Source: Kitasatospora herbaricolor
GTDB lineage: Bacteria > Actinomycetota > Actinomycetes > Streptomycetales > Streptomycetaceae
DNA: 64,000 bases
Assembly: GCF_030813695.1 (NCBI RefSeq)
Contig: NZ_JAUSVA010000002.1
Location: forward strand, 2,046,001 to 2,110,000
Reading direction: 5' to 3'
Notes under the pieces: model-generated
The model's database searches: none
What the model saw: only the letters and a program-made list of their open reading frames with translations
What the model was told of the DNA's origin: nothing
Shown: in pieces, positions 56,001-63,029 of the stretch
How the letters are laid out: every line of letters begins with the position of its first letter
Numbering within the stretch: position 1 is the first letter of the stretch
Position numbers and translations under genes: made by a program

Positions 56001-56205
56001 GGGCGCGGCCGTCCAGGGTGTCCCGCCAGTTCTTGCAGCGGAAGACGTACTCGCGCGGGTCCCCGCCGCCGGTCTGCCGCCCGCTGTGCAGCAGGACGGT
56101 GTCGGCGGAGCGCGCCGAGCCGTCGTGCCGGCGGGCCGAGGCGATCTCCGCCCGGCACGCTCGCAGGAACTCCTCGGTCGGATACGGACGTTCCGGTCCC
56201 GCCAT
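53077..56205 (-). CDS. SF1 (Upf1-like) helicase fused to PLD nuclease and DUF5710, resembling MkoC (Mokosh type II)
   Basis: The protein has 1042 residues. Order: N-terminal region (1-165), SF1 helicase with Walker A GPPGTGKT (190-197), a long coiled-coil insert (about 280-450), Walker B VVVIDEAGM (about 480-490), QYRMHP, TVHRFQGSQ and NVAASRAQD (motifs IV-VI), a PLD-like nuclease with HEKVLIVDE (HxK; about 900-930), a Pro/Ala linker and a C-terminal DUF5710 domain (LKVPYQEKDEARRLVRARWD, about 997-1042). Mokosh type II anti-phage systems consist of a single helicase-PLD protein, which this resembles. No other defence gene is beside it. ATG 56205 has AAGGGGGG upstream. A housekeeping nucleic-acid repair role is the alternative. 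Confidence 0.9.
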   Translation of the reverse strand: MAGPERPYPTEEFLRACRAEIASARRHDGSARSADTVLLHSGRQTGGGDPREYVFRCKNWRDTLDGRALLVRPEGSQHDWTPAEVTRGPDGAVRVLTAADLGTDRARAELREDDAGNWVALVKRLEAVGGPESRLETAMAGLLLDQGDAAVAQVPDPHRWVAGWHGLQLNDRQRRAVAQALGSRILFLWGPPGTGKTDVVSYIAEGCYRQGHRVLFLAPTNVAVDQALERICELLERESGFDSGLVQRAGRLVVPSLARRFGEQVDEERITARVNAEIDARLARAKPELDGVRAALARHDEGRRLTESLDGARARQRAAAAESDEAGHRLLVADAAAAALRLQLARAAPVQGLFADRKQAKLDELRAELAGQIEATEAAARTQREAAARATRAEADIPALEAQRQRAAAELAGTPPRGELEARAEALHQQIQELDAERRRLQDTVRSRCRVLGTTVARAVQSRRLMDEIDVVVIDEAGMVDLPSAWVAAGLAGKRVVVAGDFRQLPAVTKAAGDDADKDQQPHSRQWAARDAFHAAGLVGTDGAARGGDPRLVGLDTQYRMHPAVCGLVNAVAYPDAPLRTGRPDGSRLPSSPLLPGPLVLLDTSGQRVPGGGPGAHRTNAVHEAVIHELVRGLQYDGVLPARVSGTGDGAPGPGAQLAVIAPYKDQVRRLSEGLRHRFGEEYEGLVDTVHRFQGSQRPLVVIDMVAGAGAKPGFFYEGTGLSSTTTRLLNVAASRAQDHLVVVADVAHLREHLAPHSEALVMLDHLERHAVRLPVEELVPVRQAAELAGLAEDELARPAFFPADEVGRAVSWDLGRAVTSIDVFCAFLNAKAVDHWIGPLAERAAAGVTVTVHTRDHRGDTRATWLVERLGRSGITVLQRERMHEKVLIVDETVLWHGSLNLLAKIGPTDLMMRLTDPESCRRVRRIMAQARPADESRWERPGGDPRARAAAPGTAPAPAPAPAVAPASPAPSAPVAGRATGAPAGTAPGDVVDGRLYLKVPYQEKDEARRLVRARWDGRLKLWWVDAAGTDRAAVRRWLP

Positions 56206-56321
56206 GTGATGCCCCCCTTGTCGCCGCCCCTCCGGCCGCATGATCAAGGTTAAGCCCCGGGGCCGGCCCGCACCCCGTTCTCGGCGGGACGGGTGCCGTT
56301 CCCGTGCTGCCGGGAGCGGGC

Positions 56322-56372
56322 ACCGGACCGCCCCGGCGGGGCGCTGGCGCGTCCCCGCCGGGGCGGTCCGGT
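56322..56372 (-). terminator. Strong terminator after the collagenase
   Basis: Perfect 20-bp arms (56322-56341 and 56353-56372) with an 11-base loop lie just after the collagenase stop. This is the longest hairpin in the window. Confidence 0.9.
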
Positions 56373-56391
56373 ACGTGCGGAGGAGGCGCGG

Positions 56392-58959
56392 TCAGTAGAG
56401 GGTCTTCACGGTGGCGCCGGTGAAGCCCTGCTGGGCGTAGAGGCTGATGTAGACCGGCCCGGCGGGCGGGTTGTTGATGGTGAGGGACTCGGTGTTGCCG
56501 GTGCTGGTGGACTTCGCGGTCCAGGAGCCAGTGGTGGCCCAGCCGTTGGCGTTGTAGTAGAGGTCGGCGTTGCCGGTGCCGCCGGCGGCGGTGACGGTCA
56601 GCTGCTGGGTGCCGGCCGGCACGTACAGGTACAGGTAGCTGTAGTTGCCGGTGGTCGCGGCGAGGTTGGAGCGGCGGCAGTTCTGGCCCAGCTGACGGGT
56701 GTCGGCGGCGGTGCACTCCGGGACGGTGGTCACGGTGACCGCCCTGGTGGCGGTGGCGGTGGCGCCCTTGTCGTCCGTCACGGTCAGGGTGACGGTCCAA
56801 CTCCCTGCCGTCTGATAGGTCTTGGCGGGGTTGGCAACGGTGGAGCCGGTGCCGTCACCGAAGTTCCAGGAGCGGGCCGCGATGGTGCCGTCCGGGTCGG
56901 CGGAGGTGTCGGTGAAGGCCGCGGTCAGGTCGTTGGTGACAGCGGTGAAGGCGGCGGTCGGGGCCTGGTTGGCGGGCGGGTTGGTGGTGCCGCCGCAGGC
57001 GCCGGCCGCACAGGCGGTGAGCCAGCTGGTGAAGTCGGCGTCGTAGCGGGTGCCGATGGTGCCGGTCAGGAGGCTACGGGCGCCGGCCCAGTCACCGGCG
57101 CGGTACTTGGCGAGCACGGCGTCGATGTCGGCTCGGTGCGACTGCAGCATGTATCGGACGGCCAGGTAGCCCCAGTTGTAGATCCTGGTCTGGTCGGCGT
57201 TCTCGTAGGTGGTGCCGAACAGGGTGCTCAACGAGTAGGTGTGCTGGGCCGCCTGGGCGATCGCGGCGTCGTAGCTGACGTTGCGGTAGGAGTAGGAGAT
57301 GTACTCCGCGAAGCCCTCGACCCACCAGATGGTCGGGGTGGTCACACCGGCCTCGAAGTCGCCGTACATGTCGAACCGGCCGTCGAGGTAGTGGGTGTAC
57401 TCGTGGTTGAGGTTCCAGATCTGGAAGGCCGGGCGCACCCACTCCGCCTCGTAGGCGATGAACCGCGGCTGGTTGCCCACGGCGGCCGGGTCGCCCTCCA
57501 GGTACATCCCGCCGTTGTCGGTGCTGATGCCGAAGATGGTGCCGGCGTACGTCTGGTAGTCGCTGCTGGAGTCGAAGACCACCACCTCGATGGTGGTGTT
57601 GGTGTCCCCGGCGACCGCGCCGCTGTCGCGGACCACGCCGTGGAAGTACGCGTCCTGGTTCTTCAGGCTGGTGCAGGAGGAGGCGAGTTCGGCCGCGGCC
57701 ATCTGCTGGGCGACGATCCGGATGCTCGGACTGCAGGTGTAGTTGACCGTCAGGACGGCCGCCTTGAGGCGGGCCGGCAGGTCGCAGGTGCCGTAGTAGG
57801 CGCAGTTGGCCTTGTCGTAGGAGTCGGTCATCTCGGCGAGGCCCACCCAGAGGGCGGCGGTGCGGCCGGTGATCGAGCTCTGCCCGAGCAGGCCCTTGAC
57901 CAGCGGCCGGACCTTGGCCTGCAGGGCGCTGTACTGGAGGAAGCGGCCCAGCTCGCGGCCGGCGTTGGAGACCAGGTAGCCCTGGTCGCCACCGAGCAGC
58001 GCGTTGTTGGCGGTGCCGAAGGCGTACAGGGTGTCGGTGACGCTGGGGTCGGCCTGGACGGCCGCCACGAAGGCGTCCGACTGGTGGCCGCGCCAGAGCA
58101 CCGTGTAGGTGTTGTTGACGGCGTTCAGCATGTACCAGGAGCTGTTCCAGGCGGTGGTGTACCCCGACAGCAGCCGCTTGACGACCGAGAGGTAGCGGGC
58201 GTTCTCCTCGGCGCTGTCGATCAGGGTGACGGCCTCGGAGAGGGTCGCGCCGTTGGCGTCGGTGACGTCGCGGGAGCGCGGGGCGGCGAAGAAGGCGTCG
58301 AGGCCGCCGCGGATCGCGGTCTGCAGGGTGCTGCCGTAGGTGCCCACGGTCGACGCGTTGTACCAGTGGACGTAGTAGCCGGCCCGCAGGAAGAGCACCA
58401 GCTGGCCCGCCGAGGTGCTGTTGTCGCCGGGGTATCCGGCCGAGACGTCGCGGAGCGCGTTGGCCACGGTGGTCATCTGGGCCTCGCGGAACGCGGCGTA
58501 GGCGTCGTTGCCGGTCAGGTTGAACAGCGTGTTGACGCAGTCCAGGCCGGCGGACTTGATCTGCTGGACGAGCGCGCTGCCGGTACGGGTGGTGAAGTCC
58601 GAGGTGTTGCAGGCGGCTGCCGCGAGACCACGGGCGGCCGGGCCGCCCGAGGTGGCGGTCGTCGCGGGCCGGTCGTAGTCGCGTCGCAGCGCGCTGCGGT
58701 CCAGCGGCAGGGGGGCACGGTCCTTGGTGGGGAGGGTGCTGCCGGCGTGGCTGTCGTCCTGGTCGGCGGTACCGGTGGCCGGCCTGGGGGCCTGCCCTGC
58801 GGGCGTGGAGGTGCCGGGCGTCGGACCGCCGGCGGCACGGTCGGCCGGGCGGGGTGCGGCGGCCTGGCTCCTGGGGCTGAAGACGCCGATCGCCAGACAG
58901 AGCGTCAGTGCGACCAGCAGCAGCCTGACGAGGTCCTTCGGTATCCGGGCGGTTCTCAC
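56392..58959 (-). CDS. Secreted collagenase (M9 metallopeptidase) with PKD and PPC domains
   Basis: The protein has 855 residues. A signal peptide covers about 1-31. A collagenase activator region and catalytic domain follow, with the zinc motif H519-E-Y-T-H523 and the third ligand E548 in WWVEGFAEY. A PKD domain (about 665-745, with WNFGDGTGS) and a C-terminal PPC domain (about 755-855, VPAGTQQLTVTAAGG) complete it. It would cut collagen-like proteins outside the cell. The GTG start at 58959 has AGGAGG upstream. The long N-terminal stretch before it in the frame is not a leader. Confidence 0.94.
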   Translation of the reverse strand: MRTARIPKDLVRLLLVALTLCLAIGVFSPRSQAAAPRPADRAAGGPTPGTSTPAGQAPRPATGTADQDDSHAGSTLPTKDRAPLPLDRSALRRDYDRPATTATSGGPAARGLAAAACNTSDFTTRTGSALVQQIKSAGLDCVNTLFNLTGNDAYAAFREAQMTTVANALRDVSAGYPGDNSTSAGQLVLFLRAGYYVHWYNASTVGTYGSTLQTAIRGGLDAFFAAPRSRDVTDANGATLSEAVTLIDSAEENARYLSVVKRLLSGYTTAWNSSWYMLNAVNNTYTVLWRGHQSDAFVAAVQADPSVTDTLYAFGTANNALLGGDQGYLVSNAGRELGRFLQYSALQAKVRPLVKGLLGQSSITGRTAALWVGLAEMTDSYDKANCAYYGTCDLPARLKAAVLTVNYTCSPSIRIVAQQMAAAELASSCTSLKNQDAYFHGVVRDSGAVAGDTNTTIEVVVFDSSSDYQTYAGTIFGISTDNGGMYLEGDPAAVGNQPRFIAYEAEWVRPAFQIWNLNHEYTHYLDGRFDMYGDFEAGVTTPTIWWVEGFAEYISYSYRNVSYDAAIAQAAQHTYSLSTLFGTTYENADQTRIYNWGYLAVRYMLQSHRADIDAVLAKYRAGDWAGARSLLTGTIGTRYDADFTSWLTACAAGACGGTTNPPANQAPTAAFTAVTNDLTAAFTDTSADPDGTIAARSWNFGDGTGSTVANPAKTYQTAGSWTVTLTVTDDKGATATATRAVTVTTVPECTAADTRQLGQNCRRSNLAATTGNYSYLYLYVPAGTQQLTVTAAGGTGNADLYYNANGWATTGSWTAKSTSTGNTESLTINNPPAGPVYISLYAQQGFTGATVKTLY

Positions 58960-59333
58960 GTGGGGGGCCTCCTGGCCAGTGGTCGACCGCGTAGGGGCGC
59001 GGCCGTGAAGGAGGTGAGGACCGTTGTTGGCGAGCCGTGGGGCGGCTTCACCATCACACGGTGGGGAGTGTGACATGTACCATTGCATACGTCACATGGT
59101 GAGTGGAAGGCCTTCTGCGGAAGGAAGTTGCCGGCCGGTAGCACCGGGCGGTGGCGGCCGGCCCGGCCGGAGTGAGCCCGGGGAACTCCGGGCAGCCGAA
59201 GCGGTCGGTGGGTCAACAGCGCTGCGGGCGCCAAGACTTGGGACGGAGGGAGCCATCCGGCCGGATCCGGCCGGGCGCGGGGGATCGGCCGGGACCTACC
59301 GGGAAGGTCCCAGCCGAGGATCAGGACGGGGGA
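58960..59333 (-). promoter_or_regulatory. Collagenase upstream region with inverted repeat TGTGAC-N16-GTCACA
   Basis: This 374-bp region separates the collagenase start from the DUF5990 remnant. An inverted repeat has 6-bp arms at 59069-59074 and 59091-59096 around an AT-richer centre (ACCATTGCATAC), 110 bases before the collagenase start; it may be a regulator site. No gene is seen. Confidence 0.5.
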
Positions 59334-59705
59334 TCAGGACGAGGGGTCAGGCGTCTCGTGTGGCACCGGCCGCCCGGCCGACCAGGTGATCAGTGGTGGC
59401 CGGACGGCGACGCAGAGCGGAAGCCCCTTCGCGTCGGCGAGGCCCGGCCGGGCGACCAGCAGCCCGGACCGCTCGGCGTCCTCCAGGACGGCGGGCCCGA
59501 CCGCGTCCAGCATCGGCTTCGCCCGCCGGAACAGGGCGAAGCCGCCGGCGGCGTCGACCGACCCCCAGGAGAGGTGTACGAAACGGGCCCCCCGGCCGCC
59601 CTGCAGATACGGCCCCCTGAGGTCCGGGCCGGACGAGGTGCGGATGACGGAGCGGTCCAGCTCCCGGACCGCCGACGCGGCGTCACCCGGCCGCGGCGCA
59701 CCGTC
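59334..59705 (-). pseudogene. 5'-truncated DUF5990-like gene remnant
   Basis: The minus frame from about 59705 to the stop at 59336-59334 encodes the C-terminal ~120 residues of a DUF5990-like protein: GDAASAVRELDRS, DLRGPYLQG, RFVHLSWGSV, FRRAKPMLDAVG and ITWSAG are seen in order. There is no ATG or GTG at its head and the N-terminal part of the family is missing. Upstream the frame runs into the GC-rich 3' end of the membrane-protein gene. It is probably a decayed gene. It may still be translated from an unusual start. Confidence 0.6.
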
Positions 59706-60357
59706 AGAGATCGGTCCCCGGCCGGGGCGGCCGGGGTGCCGGCCGGCCGGGCGGCCAGGGGCGGCCCCTCGGTGACGGCCGGTCAGGGCCGGGCGGCCCG
59801 CAGAAGCCGAGCTGCCGGCACACGGACTCCTGGACGAGGGCGTTCCACTCGCGGGTCAGCTCGGCCAGTTCCGCCTTGGCGCGCGCGGTCTCCTCGTTGG
59901 CGAGGTTCAACTCCTGGTGGACGGCTTCGAGCAGGCGCAGCAGCCCGTCGGACACCGGCTCAGGAGTCGCACCGGGGGCGGTACCGCGGTCCGCGGGCAG
60001 GTCGGGCCCGGCGGCGAAGACCGGGGTCGTCGCCCCGGTGGCCGGGCCCAGGCGCCGGGACGGGACGGAACGGTCCCCCGGCCCCCCGTACTGCGCAGCG
60101 CTCCCGGCCTCCCGCCCGCGCCCGCCCTGCCGGGCGGTCACCTGGGCGAGCTGCCGCTCGCTGCGGGACTCGGCGTCCGCGATCCAGCGACGCAGTCTGG
60201 CCAGCGCGAACTCGGTCACGGACAGGGCGATGACGGCGAGGCAGCCGAGAACGGGGATCCAGCGGGAGTCGTACGTACCGATCACGATCGCCGCGATTCC
60301 GGCGGCCGCGGCGGCGACGCGTAGTCCGTCGGTCGTCCTCGGCGGGATTCTCCGCAT
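59704..60357 (-). CDS. Membrane protein with coiled coil, unknown
   Basis: The protein has 217 residues. Two adjacent N-terminal membrane helices (about 10-28 and 34-52) are followed by a basic segment, a Gly/Pro/Ser linker and a coiled-coil part (about 135-180: HQELNLANEETARAKAELAEL). The end is Pro/Arg-rich. I do not recognise the family. ATG 60357 has AGGTGAGG 6 bases upstream; the frame further up is non-coding. It follows the XRE gene by 14 bases, so the two are co-transcribed. Confidence 0.78.
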   Translation of the reverse strand: MRRIPPRTTDGLRVAAAAAGIAAIVIGTYDSRWIPVLGCLAVIALSVTEFALARLRRWIADAESRSERQLAQVTARQGGRGREAGSAAQYGGPGDRSVPSRRLGPATGATTPVFAAGPDLPADRGTAPGATPEPVSDGLLRLLEAVHQELNLANEETARAKAELAELTREWNALVQESVCRQLGFCGPPGPDRPSPRGRPWPPGRPAPRPPRPGTDL

Positions 60358-60371
60358 TTCTGGCCTCACCT

Positions 60372-60827
60372 CTACATCTGCGCAGCCCCTCCCCCGCGGC
60401 TTTCGTGCTCGCTTTCCCGCTGCAGGGCGAATGCCTGCGCAATGGTGGCGAGGAGGAATTTCCTGATCATGGGATGCCTGATGCCCCATGCGTCCAACGC
60501 TTCTTCGGGGGTGATGGGTGAGCGTACACCCCGATCTAGATCATTTGCGGAATCCTCGGAAACAATGCCGCCACGGACCAACAGCTCCCGCAGGTCGAGG
60601 TGCACCACCTGGGCAATTCGCTGGAATTGGGAGGGCCTCGGCAGCGTTTCGCCGCGCAGCATCCGGCCGACCGCCGAGGCGCTCATTCCGGTGTCCCTGG
60701 CCAGGGCGAGACGGCCGCCCGTCCCGGGTGTGAGGTCGTAGCCGGCTCGCTGCGCGGCCTCGTGGACGACCGCCCCGAAGCGCTGGGCCGGGGTCGTCGC
60801 GTCCGAGGTGTCCCCTGTCAACTGCAT
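60372..60827 (-). CDS. XRE-type helix-turn-helix regulator
   Basis: The protein has 151 residues. A helix-turn-helix occupies about 25-85 (LALARDTGMSASAVGRMLRGETLPRP). The C-terminal part is acidic and helical with no known domain. ATG 60827 lacks a clear ribosome site, so the mRNA may be leaderless. Divergent from an ECF sigma gene and upstream of a membrane protein gene, it may regulate the intergenic region at 60828-61015, which has two palindromes. Confidence 0.83.
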   Translation of the reverse strand: MQLTGDTSDATTPAQRFGAVVHEAAQRAGYDLTPGTGGRLALARDTGMSASAVGRMLRGETLPRPSQFQRIAQVVHLDLRELLVRGGIVSEDSANDLDRGVRSPITPEEALDAWGIRHPMIRKFLLATIAQAFALQRESEHESRGGGAAQM

Positions 60828-60866
60828 GGCGCGCAGGCTATCGCGTGTCCCGCCCCAGGGCGCGTA

Positions 60867-60882
60867 CTTGCATGCTCGCAAG
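60867..60882. promoter_or_regulatory. Palindrome before the XRE gene
   Basis: CTTGCATGCTCGCAAG has 5-bp arms (60867-60871 and 60878-60882) and stands 40 bases before the XRE start. It is a candidate self-regulation operator. Confidence 0.45.
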
Positions 60883-60956
60883 CCCCCCTTCCTCATCATC
60901 ACACCAGTTCAGATCGACCCTGAGGAAATGCGGACGGGTCAATTCCACGGAATCGC

Positions 60957-60985
60957 TTGCACGCCTGCACGCAGGCTCCTAACGT
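60957..60985 (+). promoter_or_regulatory. Candidate promoter of the ECF sigma gene with palindrome in the spacer
   Basis: TTGCAC (60957-60962) and TAACGT (60980-60985) are spaced by 17 bases. The spacer contains GCCTGC-AC-GCAGGC, a 6-bp-arm palindrome (60963-60976), which a regulator could occupy to block the promoter. A ribosome site AGGAGG precedes the ATG at 61016. Confidence 0.55.
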
Positions 60986-61015
60986 GACAGCCCTTCCACA
61001 CCCAGGAGGTCCGGC

Positions 61016-61573
61016 ATGACCGTCACACCAGCGCTGATCGACGCCGCCAAGGCCGGGGACGGCGCTGCCTGGACCGAGCTCTACCGTCTCTACCAGGGGC
61101 GGGTGCTCGCCTTCCTGGTCCGGCGGACGGGGAATCGCGCCCTGGCCGAGGACCTGACCCAGGACACCTTTGTCAGGGCAATGACGGGAATTGGTAACTA
61201 CCAGTTCACCGGCACCGACATGGGCGCCTGGATAATCACCATCGCCCGAAACCTCATGCACGACCACGACAAACGCCGCTCGACCCGGCGCGAGTCGGCG
61301 TTCGACGTGGTCGCGGATACCGATGCCGGTATTCGCGTGGAGGAACTGGTGATTGCCATCGTGGAGGCCGACCGGGTATTCGCCGCGCTCGCCGCGCTGA
61401 ACGACCACCAGCGGACGGCCGTCACACTCCGTTACTGGGGCGGGCTCAGCTCCAAGGAGATCGCCTCGCGCACCGGCCTGCGGGTCGGCGCCGTCAAGAC
61501 GCTCACCTACCGGGCCCGGGTGAACCTCCGCCGCCGGCTCTCCGAGGAGACCTCCCCGGCCGGTCCCCGCTAG
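61016..61573 (+). CDS. ECF-type RNA polymerase sigma factor
   Basis: The protein has 185 residues. Region 2 covers about 10-85 (ALAEDLTQDTFVRAM and GAWIITIARNLMHDHDKRR) and region 4 about 125-175 (LRYWGGLSSKEIASRTGLRVGAVKTLTYRARV). No extra C-terminal domain is seen. The gene is divergent from an XRE regulator/membrane protein pair. No classical anti-sigma follows; the membrane protein could fill that role, but nothing in its sequence proves it. Confidence 0.93.
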   Translation: MTVTPALIDAAKAGDGAAWTELYRLYQGRVLAFLVRRTGNRALAEDLTQDTFVRAMTGIGNYQFTGTDMGAWIITIARNLMHDHDKRRSTRRESAFDVVADTDAGIRVEELVIAIVEADRVFAALAALNDHQRTAVTLRYWGGLSSKEIASRTGLRVGAVKTLTYRARVNLRRRLSEETSPAGPR

Positions 61574-61588
61574 GGCCTGTCCCGGCGC

Positions 61589-62068
61589 CTACTCCCCCCT
61601 GTAGGCCTTCTCCAGGGCGTCGAAGTCGAACTTGACCATCGAGAGCATGGCCGTGGTCACCCGCTGCGCCTTCTCCGGGTCCGGGTCGCCGAGCCTTTCG
61701 ACCAGCCCGGCCGGGACCACCTGCCAGGACACCCCGAACTTGTCCCTGAGCCAGCCGCAGGCGACCTCGGCACCACCCTCGGTCAGTCTCGCCCAGTAGT
61801 GGTCCAGCTCCTGCTGGTCCGCGCAGAAGAGCTGGAACGAGATGGCCTCGTTGAAGCGGAACTCCGGCCCGCCGTTGAGCGCCACGAACTTCTGGCCGTT
61901 GGCCTCGAACTCGACCGTCATCACGCTGCCGGCCGGCCCCGGACCGGCCTCGGTGTAGCGGCCGACCCGGCCCAGCCGGGAGTTCTTGAAGATCGAGGTG
62001 TAGAACGCGGCCGCCTCTTCGGCCTGCCCGTCGAACCAGAGGCACGTGGTGAAGCCGTCGCTGGTCAT
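61589..62068 (-). CDS. PhnB-like VOC protein
   Basis: The protein has 159 residues. FTTCLWFDGQAEEAAAFY, TVEFEANGQKFVALNGGP and FGVSWQVVP match the 3-demethylubiquinone-9 methyltransferase-like/PhnB group of the VOC fold; such proteins lack a known reaction in actinomycetes. ATG 62068 has GGGAG upstream. It is convergent with the ECF sigma gene, 15 bases apart. Confidence 0.88.
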   Translation of the reverse strand: MTSDGFTTCLWFDGQAEEAAAFYTSIFKNSRLGRVGRYTEAGPGPAGSVMTVEFEANGQKFVALNGGPEFRFNEAISFQLFCADQQELDHYWARLTEGGAEVACGWLRDKFGVSWQVVPAGLVERLGDPDPEKAQRVTTAMLSMVKFDFDALEKAYRGE

Positions 62069-62296
62069 CGGTATCTCCCTGTTCGTGAGCGAGTGTGTCC
62101 CGGCAGCGGCCCCGGCCTCGACGGACCGGTCCCCGCCCGGGGTCGGCCCCGGGCAGCACCGCCCGTGGGCGGAACCTCCCGTGGGCGGGCCGCTGCTCCG
62201 AGTGTCCCCGCCCTCGGCCGGACACACCGGCCGCCACCCCGGCCCGGGCGCGTCCTCGTTTCCCGCTCCTCGTCCGCGCCTCGTTCGCTCCGGCGG

Positions 62297-62345
62297 CGCG
62301 GCAGCGGCTCGGCAGCGGCGCGGCAGCGGCTCGTCAGCGGCGCGG
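62297..62345 (+). repeat. Two tandem 22-bp repeats
   Basis: Units at 62297-62318 and 62319-62340 of the type CGCGGCAGCGGCTC-GGCAGCGG differ at one base and are followed by a partial third copy. They sit in the 287-bp gap before the PhnB-like gene, next to the end of the PadR gene. Confidence 0.75.
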
Positions 62346-62355
62346 CCGACCGCGC

Positions 62356-62910
62356 TCAACCGGTCGGGCCTGCCGCGTCGGCCGGATCGGCCGGCCCCTC
62401 GACGGCCTCGCCGAGCCACTGGATCCAGAAGGTTTCGAGCCCGATGCCCGCCCGCAGCACCACGTGCTGCAGCCGGTTCTCGTCCGCCGCCTTCTCGGGC
62501 GGGAAGTCCCGCTGTTCGATCTCCAGGTAGTCGTCCAACTGTCTTTGGTGAAGGGCGAGATGGCGCCGAAGTTCGGCGTCCAGGCCGGGCAGGCCGAGCA
62601 CCGTCGCGGCCCGCAGCCGGAGCAGCAGCGGGTCGCGGACGGCCTTCGGGTCCTGGCTCTCGGCCGTCCAGCCGGCCAGCTCCGCGCGGCCGGCCGGCAG
62701 GACCTCGTACTCCTTGCGCTGCCCGCGGGAGGGCGGCTGGGGAACGGCGCTGATCAGACCGGCCTGCTCCAGCTTCCCGAGTTCGCGGTAGATCTGCTGG
62801 TGGGTGGCGGACCAGAAGAAGCCGATCGACTTGTCGAACCGCCTGGTCAGCTCCAGCCCGGAGGACGGCTTCTCCAGCAGGGCGGTGAGGATGGCGTGCG
62901 GCAGCGACAT
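62356..62910 (-). CDS. PadR-family transcriptional regulator
   Basis: The protein has 184 residues. The winged helix-turn-helix (about 1-85, SLPHAILTALLEKPSSGLEL) and a C-terminal helical VirR-type domain (about 90-180) are present. PadR proteins often repress a neighbouring efflux or detoxification gene; no such gene is beside it here. The region before ATG 62910 reads CTCCTCCC and has no ribosome site on this strand, so translation may be leaderless. Confidence 0.88.
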   Translation of the reverse strand: MSLPHAILTALLEKPSSGLELTRRFDKSIGFFWSATHQQIYRELGKLEQAGLISAVPQPPSRGQRKEYEVLPAGRAELAGWTAESQDPKAVRDPLLLRLRAATVLGLPGLDAELRRHLALHQRQLDDYLEIEQRDFPPEKAADENRLQHVVLRAGIGLETFWIQWLGEAVEGPADPADAAGPTG

Positions 62911-63029
62911 GGGAGGAGCTTAGTCCGGCGGCTCCCGGCGGGGCCGGTCGGAACCGGGCCGGTCAGGGCACCTGCGGCCGGGCCCCGGCGGGTCCGCCCC
63001 GGCCGGACGGCCACGCCGGCGCCCTCCGG

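Noticed and set aside
59386..59775. Plus-strand open frame opposite the DUF5990 remnant
   Set aside because: It has no motif and poor codon use; the minus frame shows clear family signatures.
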